Assembly: GCF_000611675.1 (NCBI RefSeq)
Contig: NZ_JATV01000018.1
Span: 1 to 64,000 of the forward strand
DNA: 64,000 nt
Direction: 5' to 3'
From: Flavobacterium succinicans LMG 10402
GTDB lineage: Bacteria > Bacteroidota > Bacteroidia > Flavobacteriales > Flavobacteriaceae
Shown here one piece after another: positions 17,332 through 25,708 of the stretch. A model generated the notes under the pieces. It ran no database searches and had not been told where the DNA came from. It was given only the letters and a program-made list of their open reading frames with translations. Each line of letters begins with the position of its first letter. The stretch's first letter is position 1. A program made the position numbers and the translations under genes.

Positions 17332-18483
17332 TTAATTTTTTGTTTCAAAATTTCCATAAACAATGATGTTGCCATCTTTCATCATTTGTTTACCTCTTGC
17401 GATTACATCAGTCAGTTGTAAATCGTTGGTGAAAGCACAAAAATCGGCATCGAAACCTACTTTTATACTTCCTTTATGTTTTAAAGCCAAATTTTTGGCT
17501 GGATTAGTAGTGATTAACTTAAAGGCTTGTTCAATGGGTAATTTTCCTTCTTGCACTAACAATACCACTTGTTTTAAATTCAAATGAATCGGTGCTTTTT
17601 TGAAGCCGATAGTAACGCCTTGTTCGTTGACAATTCCGATTCCAGCATTACCATCGCTACTAAAGGTCATTTTATCGATGGATACGCCTTTTTCTAGAGC
17701 ATACAGCACAGATTTGTAGGGATCCGTATACTTGGTTCCGCCTGAAGTAATGTCGATCATCCCGCCCAGTTTGGCAAACTCAATGGCTTGTTCAAATAAA
17801 GGAAGGGTACGACCCACGTGCGTTGGAGAAATATGTTCGATTGGGAATTCGTATTTCTGAACTAATTCTAACAAAACGTCCATTCTAGAACTTAGCGCGC
17901 CTAGATGGATATGAAGAATACCTTTTTTTCCAGCGATTAAGCCACCCACTCTCACTTGTTTTAATTCACGAAGTAAATCAATAGCTTCAGGGTACGAAGA
18001 TCTTTCGTCGCTGATGGCTACTTTACAACCCACTACTTTATCGATAAAAATCATATCATCTTGTATCGATTGGGTGAAAGTAACGGCATCCAACCCAAAA
18101 TAACTGGTCAAGATATAGGCCGAGATTCCTTCAGACTCCAATGATTTCGCTTTGGCATACAAAGTTTTTATACTTCTAGCACTTCCATCAGTCCCTAATA
18201 ATCCTACAACAGTTGTAGTACCACAAGCAATAAATTCACTCAACATGATTTCGGGTGTCATAGAACCAAAGCCATGTTTACCTCCTGCGCCCGTAATGTG
18301 CACATGTTGGTCGATTAACCCTGGCGTTAGGATTTTACCTTTAAAATCAATCACTTCTGAGAACAGGGTCGAAACGTCAATAGTATCCTCAATGGCAACT
18401 ATTTTTTCTCCAGCAATAAGAATGTCTTTTTTGCCTAAAAATTCTGGGGCATAAACGGTGGCGTTTTGAATAAGTTTTAACAT
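17332..18483 (-). CDS. iadA: Isoaspartyl dipeptidase (beta-aspartyl peptidase)
   Basis: IadA is a cytoplasmic binuclear zinc amidohydrolase that cleaves beta-aspartyl dipeptides, which arise from damaged proteins and from cyanophycin breakdown. The 383 residues match the family. The metal ligands are readable: His60 and His62 in DQHVHITGAGG, Lys154 (probably carbamylated) in GCKVAISDERSS, His193 in HIHLG, His222 in SPTHVGR and Asp277 in FSSDGNAG. GLLGTDG near 94-100 is also diagnostic. It begins 2 bp after the DcuC-type transporter gene, so the two are coupled: import, then hydrolysis to aspartate. Confidence 0.93.
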   Translation of the reverse strand: MLKLIQNATVYAPEFLGKKDILIAGEKIVAIEDTIDVSTLFSEVIDFKGKILTPGLIDQHVHITGAGGKHGFGSMTPEIMLSEFIACGTTTVVGLLGTDGSARSIKTLYAKAKSLESEGISAYILTSYFGLDAVTFTQSIQDDMIFIDKVVGCKVAISDERSSYPEAIDLLRELKQVRVGGLIAGKKGILHIHLGALSSRMDVLLELVQKYEFPIEHISPTHVGRTLPLFEQAIEFAKLGGMIDITSGGTKYTDPYKSVLYALEKGVSIDKMTFSSDGNAGIGIVNEQGVTIGFKKAPIHLNLKQVVLLVQEGKLPIEQAFKLITTNPAKNLALKHKGSIKVGFDADFCAFTNDLQLTDVIARGKQMMKDGNIIVYGNFETKN

Positions 18484-18485
18484 AA

Positions 18486-19850
18486 CTATAGTATAAAGTG
18501 GTGAATAAGCATGACTAATAAGGCAACAACGAACGGAATGGCATTGCGTTTGGCAATATCAAAAGGGGAAACTTTAGCGATTTCAGAAGTTGACAGCAGT
18601 ACACCTGAAATAGGGGAAACCGTTCTACCCATTGAAGCAGCAAATTCCATTGGTAAAATCATGTGTGTGGTAGAAACAGCCAATTCACCTGTAAGTTTGG
18701 GTACTAATGGTCCAAAAGCAAAAAAGGCTGCATTACCACTTCCCATCAAAATCGAAGCTAGGAAAATCATCAAAGCCATCACAATACTGATGCCATCAGC
18801 ACCCAAACCAAGACTTTGTGAACTAGTAATTAAGCCGTCAATGAACATCAACGCAATTAATCCTTTAGAGAAAATTTCGGCAGCAATGATAAGCGTCACA
18901 ACCGATTTAAAAATATCTCCCATTCCGTTGAAGAAGATTTTTAAAGAATTAAAAACCACTTTGACGTCTCGAGTTCTAATTGCTTCAAATACAATCCCCA
19001 CAAAAACACAAAAGATCATCACCATAGTGGTATTGACGCGTATCGGATTTTCAAAAAACTGAAAAAGATCTGAAAAAACTAATAAAATGATGAGCGGTAA
19101 AATGGGAATAATAGCATAAAAAACCGGAACTTTCAATTCGATTTCTTTGGTTTCAACGGCAGCAACTTCCACCTTCATTTTTTTGTCATAATATTTATTG
19201 ACAAAGTAATAAGTAATCATTAATGCGATGGTCAAAGGCACCATCAATGGGATTTGTGAATTAAAAAAATGCGACACAGAATCGGTTTCGATAATTTTAA
19301 CCGAGCGCGCAGTGATTACTGAAGCAGGACCCACTCCAAAGGCCGTACAAGCTGTAATTACCGATGCTGCAGAAAGCCTACTGACACCCAAATTGACCAT
19401 GATTGGAAAAATAGAGGCCATCATTAAAAGTGCTAAACCTGCCGCCGATGGAATACAAATGAATAGAAATTGCCCAATAGGGATCACCATTGAGGCAATG
19501 ATGTAGGGGTATTTTTTGAGTAAAGAAAGGGGTTTCATGGCCAGATACACCAAGGCATCTGAGGCGCCAATTTTATCAATAAAGGCTACGAATCCGCCAA
19601 TGGCCATAATCATTAACCCAACATTTGCATTAGTTTGACTAAAAGCGATATTTATATACTCAAAAATATCGAAGAATGCTGAGCCGGTGGTTTTTTCTAG
19701 TTTAGGCATTTCAAAACCCAACACCGAGGCGACTCCAAGCATTAACAAGCCGCTAATAATTAAAACAGCATGAGCATAATAGTTTTTGATTAATAACCTT
19801 GCTACGATTGCAATGAAAACGATTGCAATTAGTGATCCTGCTAATATCAT
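18486..19850 (-). CDS. DcuC-family C4-dicarboxylate or aspartate transporter
   Basis: A 454-residue inner-membrane carrier with about 12 hydrophobic segments and the DcuC-like phrases LMIMAIGGFVAFID, PSAAGLALLMMASIFP and SVITACTAFGVGPASV. E. coli DcuC carries succinate and related dicarboxylates. Here the gene is first in an operon with isoaspartyl dipeptidase, so aspartate, beta-aspartyl dipeptide or a related acid is the likely cargo. ATG 19850 is followed by a normal N-terminal membrane segment. A TAAATTTG element on the minus strand at 20014-20007 is a possible -7 box for the whole operon, with a long leader. Confidence 0.8.
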   Translation of the reverse strand: MILAGSLIAIVFIAIVARLLIKNYYAHAVLIISGLLMLGVASVLGFEMPKLEKTTGSAFFDIFEYINIAFSQTNANVGLMIMAIGGFVAFIDKIGASDALVYLAMKPLSLLKKYPYIIASMVIPIGQFLFICIPSAAGLALLMMASIFPIMVNLGVSRLSAASVITACTAFGVGPASVITARSVKIIETDSVSHFFNSQIPLMVPLTIALMITYYFVNKYYDKKMKVEVAAVETKEIELKVPVFYAIIPILPLIILLVFSDLFQFFENPIRVNTTMVMIFCVFVGIVFEAIRTRDVKVVFNSLKIFFNGMGDIFKSVVTLIIAAEIFSKGLIALMFIDGLITSSQSLGLGADGISIVMALMIFLASILMGSGNAAFFAFGPLVPKLTGELAVSTTHMILPMEFAASMGRTVSPISGVLLSTSEIAKVSPFDIAKRNAIPFVVALLVMLIHHFIL

Positions 19851-20249
19851 AATACTTGATTTAAAATTTATTCAACATATAAGTTCTTGTTGTTTAGTAT
19901 TTTGTGTTGTATAAAGGTATGAAATTTATTATTTCCAAAAGTGCGTTACAATCAATACAGTGAAAGTCGAATGTGAGACACACCCTCTGAAATGTAAGAA
20001 ATTATACAAATTTAAAAATTAGTGAGGGAAGCTTTTATGATAAAAATCAAAGAACTTGCGTATTAATAAAGGTTTAACAGGCTTTGTTAATATGTGTTAA
20101 TCTGCAGCAAAGTGTTTTTTACAAAGTGTTTTTTCTGCTTTGATTTCGTAGATTTATGATTAAAAATACAATTAGAAGAAGTGTCTTTTGGTTGAAAATT
20201 AGAATGTTAATCTAAAATCACTTAACTTTATTTTCGCTATTTTTTTGAT
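19851..20249. other. Divergent intergenic region (399 bp)
   Basis: This gap separates the minus-strand DcuC operon from the plus-strand EEP gene and must hold both promoters. A minus-strand TAAATTTG is at 20014-20007 and a plus-strand TAACTTTA at 20223-20230, but neither has a TTTG at the right distance. A direct repeat CAAAGTGTTTTTT occurs twice near 20108-20133. No ORF or stable hairpin stands out. Confidence 0.5.
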
Positions 20250-21359
20250 ATGATTTATAAGACTCTTTTAATTTGCTTATTTCAATTGCCTTGGCTTTTT
20301 TCGTTACAGGCTCAAACCAAGAAATTCAAAATTCATACGGTTGCATTTTACAATTTTGAGAACCTTTTTGACACCATCAATGACCCCGATACTTTTGACG
20401 AAGAATGGACACCCGATGGTTTGCAACGATGGACGAAAACAAAATACCAAACCAAACTCCGCCATTTGGCTCAAGTCCTTTCGGAAATTGGCACGCCCGA
20501 AAACAAAGAATTGCCCACCTTCATTGGCGGATGCGAAATCGAAAACCGAGCCGTACTCGAAGATTTGATTCAACAATCCCAATTACAAGAGGCTGAATAT
20601 GGCATCATCCACTTTGATTCACCCGACAAACGTGGCATTGATGTGGCTTTGTTATACCGGAAAAAATGGTTTCGTCCGACAAATTACAGTGTGATTCCCT
20701 TGTATTTGAATGTTACTCCAGAGTCTGAAAAAACCAATACCGCTGCATCATTGGCTGAAAAAACTGAAGATGATGTTCCCATTCTAGCACCAACCAAAAG
20801 AATTTACACTCGAGACCAATTGCTAGTTAGTGGCTATTTAGAAGGAGAAGAAATCCATCTACTTGTCAATCACTGGCCTTCTCGTTCGGGTGGCGAACAA
20901 AAAACAAGTGCATACCGAGAAGCCGCTGGAAAACTGAACAAGAAAATCATCGATTCGCTACAACAACTCAATATCAATGCAAAAATCATTACGATGGGCG
21001 ACCTCAACGATGGCCCTCATAACAAGAGTATAAAATTGGCTTTAGGAGCCAAAGGAAAAAAAACAGCGGTAGCTCCACACGAAATCTTCAATCCGTTTGA
21101 GGCTTTGTTGAGCAAAGGCTTGGGTACAATTGCGCACCAAGATGCTTGGGATGTTTTTGACCAAATTATGCTTACAGGCACTTGGCTCAATTCAGATTAT
21201 TCGACTTGGCAGTATTGGAAAGCAGGCATATTCCAGCGGAATTACCTCATTCAAACGCAAGGAAAATTCAAAGGCTATCCACTCAGGCATTCCCTAACCG
21301 AAGTTGGTTACAGCGACCATTTCCCAGTCTATGTCTATTTGATTAGGGAAGGGAAATAG
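20250..21359 (+). CDS. Secreted endonuclease/exonuclease/phosphatase family protein
   Basis: A 369-residue EEP-fold hydrolase with a signal peptide ending SLQAQ, so it probably acts in the periplasm or outside. The fold motifs are in order: AFYNFENLFDT near residue 32 (first metal-binding Asn and Glu), NHWPSRSGG near 210, MGDLNDGPHN near 248-257 and SDHFPVYVYL near the C-terminus (catalytic Asp-His). The family includes DNases, phosphatases and sphingomyelinases; the sequence does not decide among these. It is transcribed alone. Confidence 0.87.
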   Translation: MIYKTLLICLFQLPWLFSLQAQTKKFKIHTVAFYNFENLFDTINDPDTFDEEWTPDGLQRWTKTKYQTKLRHLAQVLSEIGTPENKELPTFIGGCEIENRAVLEDLIQQSQLQEAEYGIIHFDSPDKRGIDVALLYRKKWFRPTNYSVIPLYLNVTPESEKTNTAASLAEKTEDDVPILAPTKRIYTRDQLLVSGYLEGEEIHLLVNHWPSRSGGEQKTSAYREAAGKLNKKIIDSLQQLNINAKIITMGDLNDGPHNKSIKLALGAKGKKTAVAPHEIFNPFEALLSKGLGTIAHQDAWDVFDQIMLTGTWLNSDYSTWQYWKAGIFQRNYLIQTQGKFKGYPLRHSLTEVGYSDHFPVYVYLIREGK

Positions 21360-21705
21360 GGACTCGGCATTCCCATTTAAAAATTTCCGCCACGAATTCA
21401 CTAATAAATAACGAACTACAATATGTTTTAATGACACGAATTATTAAAGTTGATGGAATTCGTGACATTTGATTTCAATTTCGATGATAATTGGTGTAAT
21501 TATACTAAACACTATTTGAATACACACCAATCGAATTTTTGTCATATCGAGCGCAGTCGAGATACAACAAGGGTTCTCGACTGCGCTCGAACTGACAAAA
21601 TGAACTTTTTTATATAATTTATTGGTATTACTTCGCGGTTCGCTATGCTTGAATCGTGGCTAACTTTTTTAAAGCGAATTACCTGATGTAGGAAGAGAAA
21701 CGGTT
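21360..21705. repeat. Intergenic region with a GCCACGAATTCAC-family element
   Basis: GCCACGAATTCAC at 21389-21401 is answered by GGAATTCGTGAC near 21463 and GAATCGTGGC at 21651-21660, so this gap holds a diverged member of the element family seen at 31-919 and 11405-11612. A separate palindrome (21547-21590) lies inside it. No gene is seen. Confidence 0.65.
21547..21590. repeat. Palindromic repeat TCGAGCGCAGTCGAG
   Basis: Bases 21547-21561 are the exact reverse complement of 21576-21590, with a 14-base loop. Outer GTCA (21541-21544) and TGAC (21593-21596) extend the symmetry. It has no T run on either strand, so it is not an intrinsic terminator. Its GC content is well above that of the surroundings, which suggests a dispersed palindrome. 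Confidence 0.8.
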
Positions 21706-21731
21706 TTTGATAGTATCATTTGATAGTATCA
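21706..21731 (+). promoter_or_regulatory. Tandem palindromic operator candidate ahead of nbaC
   Basis: The 13-mer TTTGATAGTATCA occurs twice without a gap (21706-21718, 21719-21731). Each copy contains the perfect dyad TGATA-G-TATCA. The second copy supplies a TTTG 16-21 bases ahead of TATCTTAGCCTTT (21739 onward), a possible -7 region. A repressor or activator site for the downstream dioxygenase is inference. Confidence 0.45.
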
Positions 21732-21771
21732 TTTTCCTTATCTTAGCCTTTCCAATTTTAGTACAAAAACA

Positions 21772-22311
21772 ATGGCCATAGCAAAACCCTTCAACCTCAA
21801 CCAATGGATTCAAGATAACCGTGAGTTATTAAAACCACCCGTTGGTAACAAAAACCTTTATGTTGATTCTGGCGATTATATCGTGATGATTGTGGCGGGT
21901 CCGAATGCCCGAAAAGATTACCACTACAACGAAACAGAAGAACTGTTTTACCAACTCGAAGGTAGTATAAAAGTCATCATCCAAGAAGAAGGCCAGCGCA
22001 AGGAAATGGAACTGCACGCAGGAGATATGTATTTGCATCCCGCTAAAATTCCACACTCGCCTGTACGTTCCGAAGGTTCTATTGGACTAGTTATTGAACG
22101 CAAAAGAGCCGGTTTGGGCTTTACCGATGGTTTGCTTTGGCATTGTGATTCTTGCAATCATAAACTGCACGAAGTTTATTTTGAACTCCACAACATTGAA
22201 AAAGATTTTCTGCCTCATTTTCAACATTTCTATAGTTCTGAGGCGTTGCGTACTTGCCAAAATTGTGGCACCGTGATGGATACCGACCCAAGATTTATGG
22301 GGAAGAAGTAA
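21772..22311 (+). CDS. nbaC: 3-hydroxyanthranilate 3,4-dioxygenase
   Basis: This cytoplasmic non-haem iron enzyme opens the ring of 3-hydroxyanthranilate to give 2-amino-3-carboxymuconate semialdehyde in the kynurenine pathway. The 179 residues match bacterial forms. Iron ligands His51, Glu57 and His95 sit in DYHYNETEEL and KIPHSP, with Arg47 nearby for substrate binding. A second, rubredoxin-like iron site is formed by Cys125, Cys128, Cys162 and Cys165. No other kynurenine-pathway gene is adjacent, although an aldehyde dehydrogenase is at 23944. A tandem palindrome at 21706-21731 may regulate it. Confidence 0.93.
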   Translation: MAIAKPFNLNQWIQDNRELLKPPVGNKNLYVDSGDYIVMIVAGPNARKDYHYNETEELFYQLEGSIKVIIQEEGQRKEMELHAGDMYLHPAKIPHSPVRSEGSIGLVIERKRAGLGFTDGLLWHCDSCNHKLHEVYFELHNIEKDFLPHFQHFYSSEALRTCQNCGTVMDTDPRFMGKK

Positions 22312-22331
22312 ACGTTTGCACTAAACCTTCA

Positions 22332-22722
22332 AAACATATAAGTCATAGAAGTTTTTAATGCTTTGTGTAAATGCTTGTGAATTATGGTATTGTTTTTTGA
22401 ACCATATAAGGCATTTAAGGTCATTGAAGAGTTTACTCAGTTAACATTGCGTTTTTTTACCACTAAGCAACACAAAGAAGTCACGAAGAAGCACAAAGTT
22501 TTTATAGCTGCCTTTGCGAACTTAGTGTAAAACCTTGTGTCCTTTGTGGTTAAATTTTTTACACAAAGCAATACTCTTTCACTTTGCGTCCCTTGCGTAA
22601 ACCCTTGCGCCCTTTGCGGTTAAGCTTTTTACCAAACACATTACAGATTTAAACAAAACTTAAATGACCTTAAATGCCTTATATGGTTGAAAAAAATAGA
22701 AACTAAAATGTCTTATATGTTT
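22332..22722. repeat. Roughly 390-bp inverted-repeat element, copy B
   Basis: The ends AAACATATAAGTCATA (from 22332) and TGTCTTATATGTTT (to 22722) are inverted, and the symmetry continues for about 60 bases through ATATAAGGCATTTAAGGTCA on the left and its complement on the right. It is related to copy A at 7342-7772. The middle (about 22456-22625) is made of several CACTAAG/CACAAAG-type words in both orientations (CCTTTGTGGTTAA, CCTTTGCGGTTAA), another dispersed family nested inside. It fills the 429-bp gap; no gene is seen. Confidence 0.75.
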
Positions 22723-22740
22723 CATTTTTTTAATAGTAAA

Positions 22741-23697
22741 CTACAACTCCATACGCACGCCTTGTTCAGGAAAAACAAAAGTCAATCCCAACTCGTTTGG
22801 TCCCGCTAATTGTTGCTTTATTTTTTGGATAGCAGCAGCTGGAGGTTTCAAATGGGTAATGATGATTTTGCATTTTTGCAAGGCTTCTTTCCCTGTGAGT
22901 GCTGCTAAAACCTGCATTTCTTTCATCAAATGTTTAGGCGTTAAATGTCCGAATAAGAATCCATCGGGTTGTTCGTTAGGAAACGAAACTTCTATAAAAA
23001 TACCTTTCAACTCTTGTTTTTGAATCAAGGGTGCGATGGTCTTCCAAAGGTCTGCTAGGTTTGTGGTTTTTTCTACGGAGTCAGGTCCTGTATCACCTAA
23101 ATACAAGACCGCATTGTTGTCTTTTTTTATTAAAAAGGCTGTGCTTTCGTAGGGATTTACGTGACTCAACGGAAACGCTTGTACCGTCATTGACGTATTC
23201 GAAATGGGTATTGTTTTCCCAAAAGAAAGGGTTTCGAAATGGTATTTTTTCAAGGGTTTACCTATGCCTGAATCGCCAAAATTCGCCCAAGTCTGGTCGT
23301 TGAAATAATGGTTTTGCATCATTTTCATAGCAGGAGCTATGGCGTAAACGGTTTTGGTCGAGTCAGCAGGTGAATTGATAATCAATCCCGACACGTGGTC
23401 CAAATGCGCGTGTGAAATACAATAGCCTTTGATGTATTGGCGCAAAACTGTACTTGAAGACACCGAGAAAGTACCTTTTTCAATTGCTTTTTCAATACCT
23501 GAATGAACGGTTCCAGCATCTAAACAAACGTATTCCTTTGTTCCGAAAGGAGCCACTAAATAGGCCGATAAATTGCGTTCATCGATTCCGCCATAAACTC
23601 CCAAAGGCACCACTTCAAAAAAGGGTTTTGCTTTTTGTCCAAAAGAAACTATCGTGGACACTAAAAACAACAGCACCCATCCAAAAATTTTTCTCAT
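22741..23697 (-). CDS. Class II cyclic-nucleotide phosphodiesterase, metallo-beta-lactamase fold
   Basis: A 318-residue exported protein (signal peptide ending SFGQ). The metal-binding motif SHAHLDH gives His96, His98, Asp100 and His101. The opening PLGVYGGIDERNLSAYL and the later HLTPKHL are typical of class II 3',5'-cyclic-nucleotide phosphodiesterases (PDEase_II, as yeast PDE1 and Vibrio CpdP). The signal peptide places it in the periplasm or outside, where it would act on extracellular cAMP or a related substrate. It is transcribed alone, convergent to nbaC across repeat copy B. Confidence 0.87.
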   Translation of the reverse strand: MRKIFGWVLLFLVSTIVSFGQKAKPFFEVVPLGVYGGIDERNLSAYLVAPFGTKEYVCLDAGTVHSGIEKAIEKGTFSVSSSTVLRQYIKGYCISHAHLDHVSGLIINSPADSTKTVYAIAPAMKMMQNHYFNDQTWANFGDSGIGKPLKKYHFETLSFGKTIPISNTSMTVQAFPLSHVNPYESTAFLIKKDNNAVLYLGDTGPDSVEKTTNLADLWKTIAPLIQKQELKGIFIEVSFPNEQPDGFLFGHLTPKHLMKEMQVLAALTGKEALQKCKIIITHLKPPAAAIQKIKQQLAGPNELGLTFVFPEQGVRMEL

Positions 23698-23877
23698 CTT
23701 TTCTACATTGAAAATTAAAGGTTAAAAGTACGTTTTCTGCGGAAAATGACTGTTTTTTCTAAATGAAATCTACCTTAATTTTGGGATTTAGGTTACTTTT
23801 ACGGCTTCTCAAAAGGACTTCAATTAGCAGAAAGTCTTGATTTTTTGGTGTTTACTAATTTTAACTAGGAGCACTTC

Positions 23878-23907
23878 TTTGAAATTTGCATCTAAATACT
23901 ATCTTTA
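23878..23907 (+). promoter_or_regulatory. Probable promoter of the ALDH7-type gene
   Basis: TTTG at 23878-23881, 18 bases, then TATCTTTA at 23900-23907 is close to the Bacteroidetes consensus. The ATG follows 36 bases later, after an A-rich leader. Confidence 0.5.
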
Positions 23908-23943
23908 CGAAATAATATAACAATTTTAACTAAAAAAGTTACA

Positions 23944-25497
23944 ATGACAACAATAGCGACTCAATTCGGAATGAACGAAGCCCTAGCGCAACTAGGTATT
24001 AAAGCAGTAAATGAAGGGACTTCTACTGGAACGCAGCACTTTGCAAGCGGTTCTTTGTTAGAAAGTTATTCTCCTGTAGACGGACAATTAATTGCCTCAG
24101 TAACCACAAGTTCTGCTGCTGATTATGAAAAAGTGATGCAAACTGCGACGGCTGCTTTCAAAACATTTCGATTGATGCCAGCCCCACAACGTGGTGAAAT
24201 TGTGCGTCAGTTTGGAGAAAAATTACGCAAAAACAAAGAAGCTTTAGGAAAATTGGTTTCTTATGAAATGGGGAAATCGTTGCAAGAAGGTTATGGTGAG
24301 GTTCAGGAAATGATTGACATTTGTGACTTTGCAGTAGGATTATCTCGTCAGTTACACGGATTGACGATGCACTCTGAGCGTCCGGGGCACAGAATGTATG
24401 AGCAATACCATTCGCTTGGTGTAGTAGGTATTATTTCTGCCTTCAACTTTCCGGTAGCGGTTTGGGCTTGGAATACGGCTTTGGCTTGGATTTGTGGCGA
24501 TGTTTGTGTTTGGAAACCTTCTGAGAAAACGCCTCTTTGCGGAGTAGCTTGTCAAAATATTATTGCCGAAGTGTTAAAAGAAAACAACCTTCCAGAAGGA
24601 ATTTCTTGTTTGATTAACGGCGATTACACTATTGGTGAATTGTTGACCAAAGACACTCGTGTACCTCTAATTTCAGCTACAGGTTCTACTAGAATGGGAA
24701 AAATCGTAGCACAAACAGTGGCGGGTCGTTTAGGAAAATCGCTTTTAGAATTGGGCGGAAACAATGCGATAATTGTAACTCCTGATGCTGATATCAAAAT
24801 GACTGTGATTGGCGCTGTTTTTGGCGCTGTTGGAACCGCAGGACAACGTTGTACCTCAACGCGTAGATTAATCATCCACGAAAGTATGTATGATAAAGTA
24901 AAAGACGCTATTGTGGCTGCATATGGGCAATTGCGAATTGGAAATCCATTGGATGAAAAAAACCACGTGGGACCACTTATTGACATACAAGCTGTTGAAA
25001 TGTATAACCAAGCATTGACTAAAGTAGTAGCCGAAGGCGGTAAAATTTTAGTTGAAGGTGGCGTACTTTCGGGTGAAGGATATGAGAGTGGATGTTATGT
25101 AAAACCAGCTATTGCCGAAGCTCAAAATAGCTTCGAAATTGTACAACACGAAACCTTTGCTCCTGTATTGTACTTGATGAAATACAGTGGCGATGTTGAA
25201 AATGCAATCGAGTTACAAAATGGCGTGGCACAAGGTTTGTCCTCTGCTATTATGACCAATAATTTGCGTGAAGCAGAACGTTTCTTGTCAGTAGCAGGGT
25301 CGGATTGTGGCATTGCTAATGTGAATATTGGAACTTCGGGAGCTGAAATTGGTGGTGCATTTGGTGGAGAAAAAGAAACTGGTGGCGGAAGAGAATCAGG
25401 TTCTGATGCTTGGAAAGTGTATATGCGTCGCCAAACGAATACGATTAATTATACGACCAATTTACCTTTGGCACAAGGGATTAAATTTGATTTGTAA
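23944..25497 (+). CDS. Aldehyde dehydrogenase, ALDH7 (aminoadipate semialdehyde) type
   Basis: A 517-residue NAD-dependent aldehyde dehydrogenase. Catalytic Cys303 is in GQRCTSTRR, Glu269 in LELGGNN, and Asn168 in AFNFPVAVW. The C-terminal GAFGGEKETGGGRESGSDAW is characteristic of the ALDH7 group, whose members oxidise alpha-aminoadipate semialdehyde in lysine breakdown and related aldehydes. No lysine-pathway partner is adjacent, so the substrate is inferred from family only. It has its own likely promoter (23878-23907) and a strong terminator (25518-25555). Confidence 0.9.
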   Translation: MTTIATQFGMNEALAQLGIKAVNEGTSTGTQHFASGSLLESYSPVDGQLIASVTTSSAADYEKVMQTATAAFKTFRLMPAPQRGEIVRQFGEKLRKNKEALGKLVSYEMGKSLQEGYGEVQEMIDICDFAVGLSRQLHGLTMHSERPGHRMYEQYHSLGVVGIISAFNFPVAVWAWNTALAWICGDVCVWKPSEKTPLCGVACQNIIAEVLKENNLPEGISCLINGDYTIGELLTKDTRVPLISATGSTRMGKIVAQTVAGRLGKSLLELGGNNAIIVTPDADIKMTVIGAVFGAVGTAGQRCTSTRRLIIHESMYDKVKDAIVAAYGQLRIGNPLDEKNHVGPLIDIQAVEMYNQALTKVVAEGGKILVEGGVLSGEGYESGCYVKPAIAEAQNSFEIVQHETFAPVLYLMKYSGDVENAIELQNGVAQGLSSAIMTNNLREAERFLSVAGSDCGIANVNIGTSGAEIGGAFGGEKETGGGRESGSDAWKVYMRRQTNTINYTTNLPLAQGIKFDL

Positions 25498-25517
25498 TAG
25501 CGCTTTTAAATATATCA

Positions 25518-25555
25518 AAACCCTTTCAGAATTTCAACTTCTGAAGGGTTTTTTT
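25518..25555 (+). terminator. Intrinsic terminator of the ALDH7-type gene
   Basis: AAACCCTTTCAGAA (25518-25531) pairs with TTCTGAAGGGTTT (25539-25551) with one bulged T; the T run continues to 25555. It lies 20 bp after the stop. Confidence 0.88.
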
Positions 25556-25594
25556 ATGGCTAATTGTTTCCAAAAAAATCCTAATGTAACTCCT

Positions 25595-25668
25595 TAGCCC
25601 CGATGGGAGGGAAAATCCTTTTTATCCCTTTTTCGGGATAAAAAGATTGGAAGGACAGCGGGAACTTT
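25595..25668 (+). ncRNA. Conserved structured element, Flavo-1-like, copy 2
   Basis: It has the same flanks as copy 1: TAGCCCCGATGGGAGG at its start and GGACAGCGGGAACTTTG at its end. The middle is a perfect ten-pair hairpin, TTTTTATCCC (25619-25628) with GGGATAAAAA (25635-25644), inside an outer AATC/GATT pairing. The middle differs in sequence from copies 1 and 3 but remains paired, which is the sign of selection on structure. It lies downstream of a terminator, so it is likely an independent transcript or a remnant. Confidence 0.6.
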
Positions 25669-25708
25669 GTGGCTAAAAAGGCCTAATGTTGCTGCTCCTA
25701 AACCTTTT

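Noticed and set aside
18511..19062. Plus-strand 183-residue ORF within the DcuC gene
   Set aside because: It is the complement of membrane helices; Thr/Ile/Lys-rich with no domain.
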